Translations under genes and position numbers: made by a program | Shown: piece after piece, positions 61,466 through 64,000 of the stretch | Position numbering within the stretch: position 1 is the stretch's first letter | How the letters are laid out: each line of letters begins with the position of its first letter | Assembly (NCBI GenBank): GCA_965230615.1 | Contig: OZ246012.1 | Location: 3,906,001-3,970,000, forward strand | DNA length: 64,000 nt | Reading direction: 5' to 3' | DNA from: G965230615 sp965230615 | Lineage (GTDB): Bacteria; Pseudomonadota; Gammaproteobacteria; HTCC5015 | Notes under the pieces: model-generated | Told to the model about the DNA's origin: nothing | Database searches by the model: none | Seen by the model: only the letters and a program-made list of their open reading frames with translations

Positions 61466-64000
61466 TTAGATAGGGCGGCGGTTACCGTTTTGGTAGGCGG
61501 CTGGGTTATAGCGTTGGGTCAGCAGGTTCTGTGCCTGCCAGCGAGAGTCGGCATTAAGGTTATCCGCAAACGCCCCTACGAACTCCACTTTATTACCTTG
61601 CTGATGAGCAACGAGTAAGCCGTTTTTAAAGAGTAGCCGATTGTTCGCTATTGCGGGTACTCGTAATCCTGGCAGTAAAATGCCAGTGAGATTTAAAGGG
61701 TCCGAGGCATTAATAACAACTAAATGATCATCAGCCTGCTGCTCACGCATTTTTCTTAATTGGGCCGCAGCGTCAGGTAAGGCAAATTGCTCACCGCCAA
61801 CGCCGTCGACAAAGCGACCACCGCGGATATCGCCACGCGCTTCTAAGCGTCGATAGGCATATAATAATTCGCGCCAGGCAGGCAGTTGTTGTTCACGTTC
61901 CAGAATCTTGCGAAACACAACGCCGTAGCGATGTAATAAAACCCAGGCAATATGTTCTAATACTTCGTAGGGTGTGCTGAGCCATTGACTAACTGTTTGC
62001 TTATCTTGCTCATTGCTGTTGGCAGCAGTAATAATTGCCCAGCGGCCAGCATTATCGATGTGGTTTAACGGCTGGCTCTGGACAGAACGGCGGCGTGAGC
62101 GACGAGCAAAGCCTGGGCGCTTTTGCTGCGGTGTAATTAAAGCACGTAAGCCGATAAAACTATCTGAATGTACTAAGCCATTGGCAGCGAGTTCACCGAG
62201 TGCATTTTCAACTTGAGTGCGTAACATGCCGGTATGTTGCACCAGATCAACAAAAAAACAGGCGCCGTATTGTTGTAATGCAGTTAGTAGGCTTTGTGCG
62301 GTTGATGAGAGTGTCTGTGTATCTACCGTTGTTGCACAGTACAGCCAGTGGCGGCTATTGGTTCTTTCCAGTAATGTTATCGCTGTGGTTTTAATCGGGC
62401 CACTTTGCGCTTTGCTTTTTTGCGGTAGTCTTGCCCAAATAAAGCGACCATGACTGCATAGCTGATCAAGGTCCAGCGTAGTGTAAGCGGCCAGACGAGG
62501 TGGGAGTATATCAGTTTCCCAGGTGCTGGCAGGCAAGCTAAAGCCTTCCAGTTGCTGTAAGCGCAAGGCTAGAGCTTCACTGCCACTTGCTTGTTCTGCT
62601 TGATTTAAGCCATGCCATTGAAATAAGAAGCGCATAAACTCCGCTATGTTTACCGGTTTAACTGCTTCGCGTAGGCGTTTCAATGTATAACGATGAATAC
62701 GAGCCAATAAGCCACGCTCACACCATTGCTGCTGTTGCTCTGCATTGGCAGCATCGGTGAATTGGCCGCGCATAGCGTAACCTTGACTCTCCAGTTGATA
62801 GAGTGCTATTTGAATGTTGTTTACGTTTTGTTGTAGTGATTGAGCTAAAGTGTTTTCACTGACAGGGCCTAAGCATTCTAGCCTGCTGCGTAATAATTCG
62901 ACTAAGGCTGCATCATGAGACCAGTCTTGCTGACTGGCAGGTCCAGCTGCTTGAATCGCAGGTGTGAGTTGTGCATCGGGAAAGAGTGCCTGTAATAACA
63001 CTAGCCGTTCAGCGCAACACCAGAGATTGAGCTTATCTGTTGTCAGCAAGCAGGCGCGTTGCTGCTGTTGTAATTGCGCAAAATAATCCTGCCAATTAAG
63101 CAAGGCATGTTGTTGCTGTGCTGCCGATTCGGCTTCAATAAAGCCAAGGCGTAGTAGTGCATCATGTAACTCATCAGCATTGCTGACAGATGGCCACGCC
63201 TGTTCTTGAACCAGTTTGATGGCGTCTTGGTCAAGGCGGCCTAACTCACCTGCTTCTTCCGGACTCATAAAACGTCTAGCTGCGACAGCACGGGTGCGGC
63301 GCTCTTCGGCAGGCGCGTCATCAAGAAAAGCGTAAGGGCGAGCGGTTAATATTTCCTGTGCTAAAGGTGATGCGCCCGCTAAGTCACGGCAGTGTATGTT
63401 AACCAGCCCATTTTCAGTTTGTTTCAGTAGCTTAGCGAGACCGTCTATATCCATTGCATCGGTCAGGCAGTCATGAATCGTTTGCTGTACTAAAGGATGC
63501 TCGGGGATTTCACGCTCACCGACAATATTATCCTGGCATGCCAGTTGGTCTGGGAAGATTACCGAAATAAGGTCTTCAGCATCCATACGCTGAAATTGTG
63601 CAGGTACCCGCTTACCATTACGGTTGCGCTTGATCGCCAGTGCCGTGCTGGCATTCCAGCGCCAGCGTGTTAAAAATAAAGGAATAGCCAGCATTGCCTG
63701 GGTAACCACTTCTTTAACTACTGCCGCTTTAACATAGTGTTGTACCTCTTCGAGTGGGAAGCTATGTGTTGCGCCCAGCGAAATCACAATACTGTCCTCC
63801 AGTGCAGCTGCCTGTAGCTCAAAGTTGAATTTGCGGCAAAACTTTTTACGTAAGGCCAAGCCCCAGGCGCGGTTTAATCTGGAGCCATAGGGCGAGTGAA
63901 TAACAATGTGCTGGTCACCGGCTTCATCAAAGAAGCGCTCAAAATAAATATCCTGCTGGGTTGGCATGCCGCCGAGTGCATTACGTGCTGCAGCCAGATA
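61466..64000 (-). CDS. lhr: Lhr-type helicase, 3' part (5' end beyond window)
   Basis: The reading frame is open through the right edge; codons before the in-frame ATG at 63967 read YLAAARNALGG, so the window holds only the C-terminal 844 codons or so of a protein of about 1400-1500 residues. GGMPTQQDIYFERFFDEAGDQHIVIHSPYGSRLNRAWGLALRKKFCRKFNFELQAAA and PDQLACQDNIVGEREIPEHPLVQQTI are characteristic of the large Lhr family. The helicase core lies outside. The C-terminal region, with winged-helix-like repeats, is typical of full-length Lhr (Lhr-Core plus C-terminal domain). Involved in DNA repair by inference from studied members. Confidence 0.92.
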   Translation of the reverse strand, partial: YLAAARNALGGMPTQQDIYFERFFDEAGDQHIVIHSPYGSRLNRAWGLALRKKFCRKFNFELQAAALEDSIVISLGATHSFPLEEVQHYVKAAVVKEVVTQAMLAIPLFLTRWRWNASTALAIKRNRNGKRVPAQFQRMDAEDLISVIFPDQLACQDNIVGEREIPEHPLVQQTIHDCLTDAMDIDGLAKLLKQTENGLVNIHCRDLAGASPLAQEILTARPYAFLDDAPAEERRTRAVAARRFMSPEEAGELGRLDQDAIKLVQEQAWPSVSNADELHDALLRLGFIEAESAAQQQHALLNWQDYFAQLQQQQRACLLTTDKLNLWCCAERLVLLQALFPDAQLTPAIQAAGPASQQDWSHDAALVELLRSRLECLGPVSENTLAQSLQQNVNNIQIALYQLESQGYAMRGQFTDAANAEQQQQWCERGLLARIHRYTLKRLREAVKPVNIAEFMRFLFQWHGLNQAEQASGSEALALRLQQLEGFSLPASTWETDILPPRLAAYTTLDLDQLCSHGRFIWARLPQKSKAQSGPIKTTAITLLERTNSRHWLYCATTVDTQTLSSTAQSLLTALQQYGACFFVDLVQHTGMLRTQVENALGELAANGLVHSDSFIGLRALITPQQKRPGFARRSRRRSVQSQPLNHIDNAGRWAIITAANSNEQDKQTVSQWLSTPYEVLEHIAWVLLHRYGVVFRKILEREQQLPAWRELLYAYRRLEARGDIRGGRFVDGVGGEQFALPDAAAQLRKMREQQADDHLVVINASDPLNLTGILLPGLRVPAIANNRLLFKNGLLVAHQQGNKVEFVGAFADNLNADSRWQAQNLLTQRYNPAAYQNGNRRPI

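Overview
The window reads as a piece of a gammaproteobacterial chromosome of moderate GC content, probably from a marine or salt-tolerant member of the group. The evidence is the full Na+-translocating NADH:quinone reductase operon with its maturation genes, the bifunctional-type ArgA, the psp (pspF/pspABC), creBCD and ampDE sets, the yeaG-yeaH-spoVR triad and a large Lhr helicase. The species cannot be named from sequence reading alone. Almost all of the 64 kb is densely packed core genome. No transposase, integrase, CRISPR array, rRNA or tRNA gene was recognised.

Layout. 1-4.8 kb: 3' part of mpl (murein recycling), a Ser/Thr kinase fused to a cyclic-nucleotide-binding-type domain, ubiX, msrB, a LON-substrate-domain protein and a LemA-like protein. 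5.3-13.5 kb: argA, an unknown two-TM protein, ilvD, rnd and rep. 13.6-18.2 kb: ampD-ampE, an inositol-monophosphatase-family enzyme, a permuted papain-like hydrolase and a secreted outer-membrane-type protein. 18.2-26.0 kb, minus strand: CBS-pair protein, nqrM, apbE, a strong terminator, then nqrFEDCBA read from a sigma70-type promoter. 26.3-33.7 kb: a YdcH-type small protein, then moxR-DUF58-DUF4381-batA-batB/C-batD. 34.0-38.9 kb: ABC-2 exporter pair, a GGDEF protein with a lost active site, a PfkB/adenosine-type kinase and a GST. 38.9-41.4 kb: a small, AT-rich, poorly recognised patch (secreted protein, phage-type DUF7220 protein, unknown 72-residue protein, CPBP protease, small membrane protein). 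41.4-44.0 kb: pspABC with a sigma54 promoter, and divergent pspF. 44.1-46.6 kb: methyltransferase and Atm1-type ABC transporter. 46.9-52 kb: a periplasmic protein, creBCD and a YdjM-like membrane protein. 52-57.5 kb: yeaG-yeaH-spoVR-glycerophosphodiesterase behind what looks like a second sigma54 promoter. 57.9-64 kb: an MFS/acyltransferase/acyl-ligase triple fusion and the 3' part of lhr, which runs off the right edge.

How the genes work together. Several blocks concern the cell envelope and stress: mpl/ampD/ampE recycle murein, creBCD is associated with beta-lactam and envelope stress, psp guards the inner membrane, and MoxR-Bat and YeaG/YeaH/SpoVR are stress modules. The nqr block contains both the enzyme and two factors (ApbE for covalent FMN, NqrM for maturation) that build it.

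The most unusual things seen are the kinase-CNB fusion, an array of nested hairpins between argA and the next gene, a nearly identical 39-bp minisatellite inside the batB/C gene, a GGDEF protein whose signature is replaced by EFAQF, and a well-spaced sigma54 promoter in front of yeaG. I did not find a gene cluster that I would call a clearly new system; the best places to look are the 38.9-41.4 kb patch and the 6.9-7.05 kb structured region.
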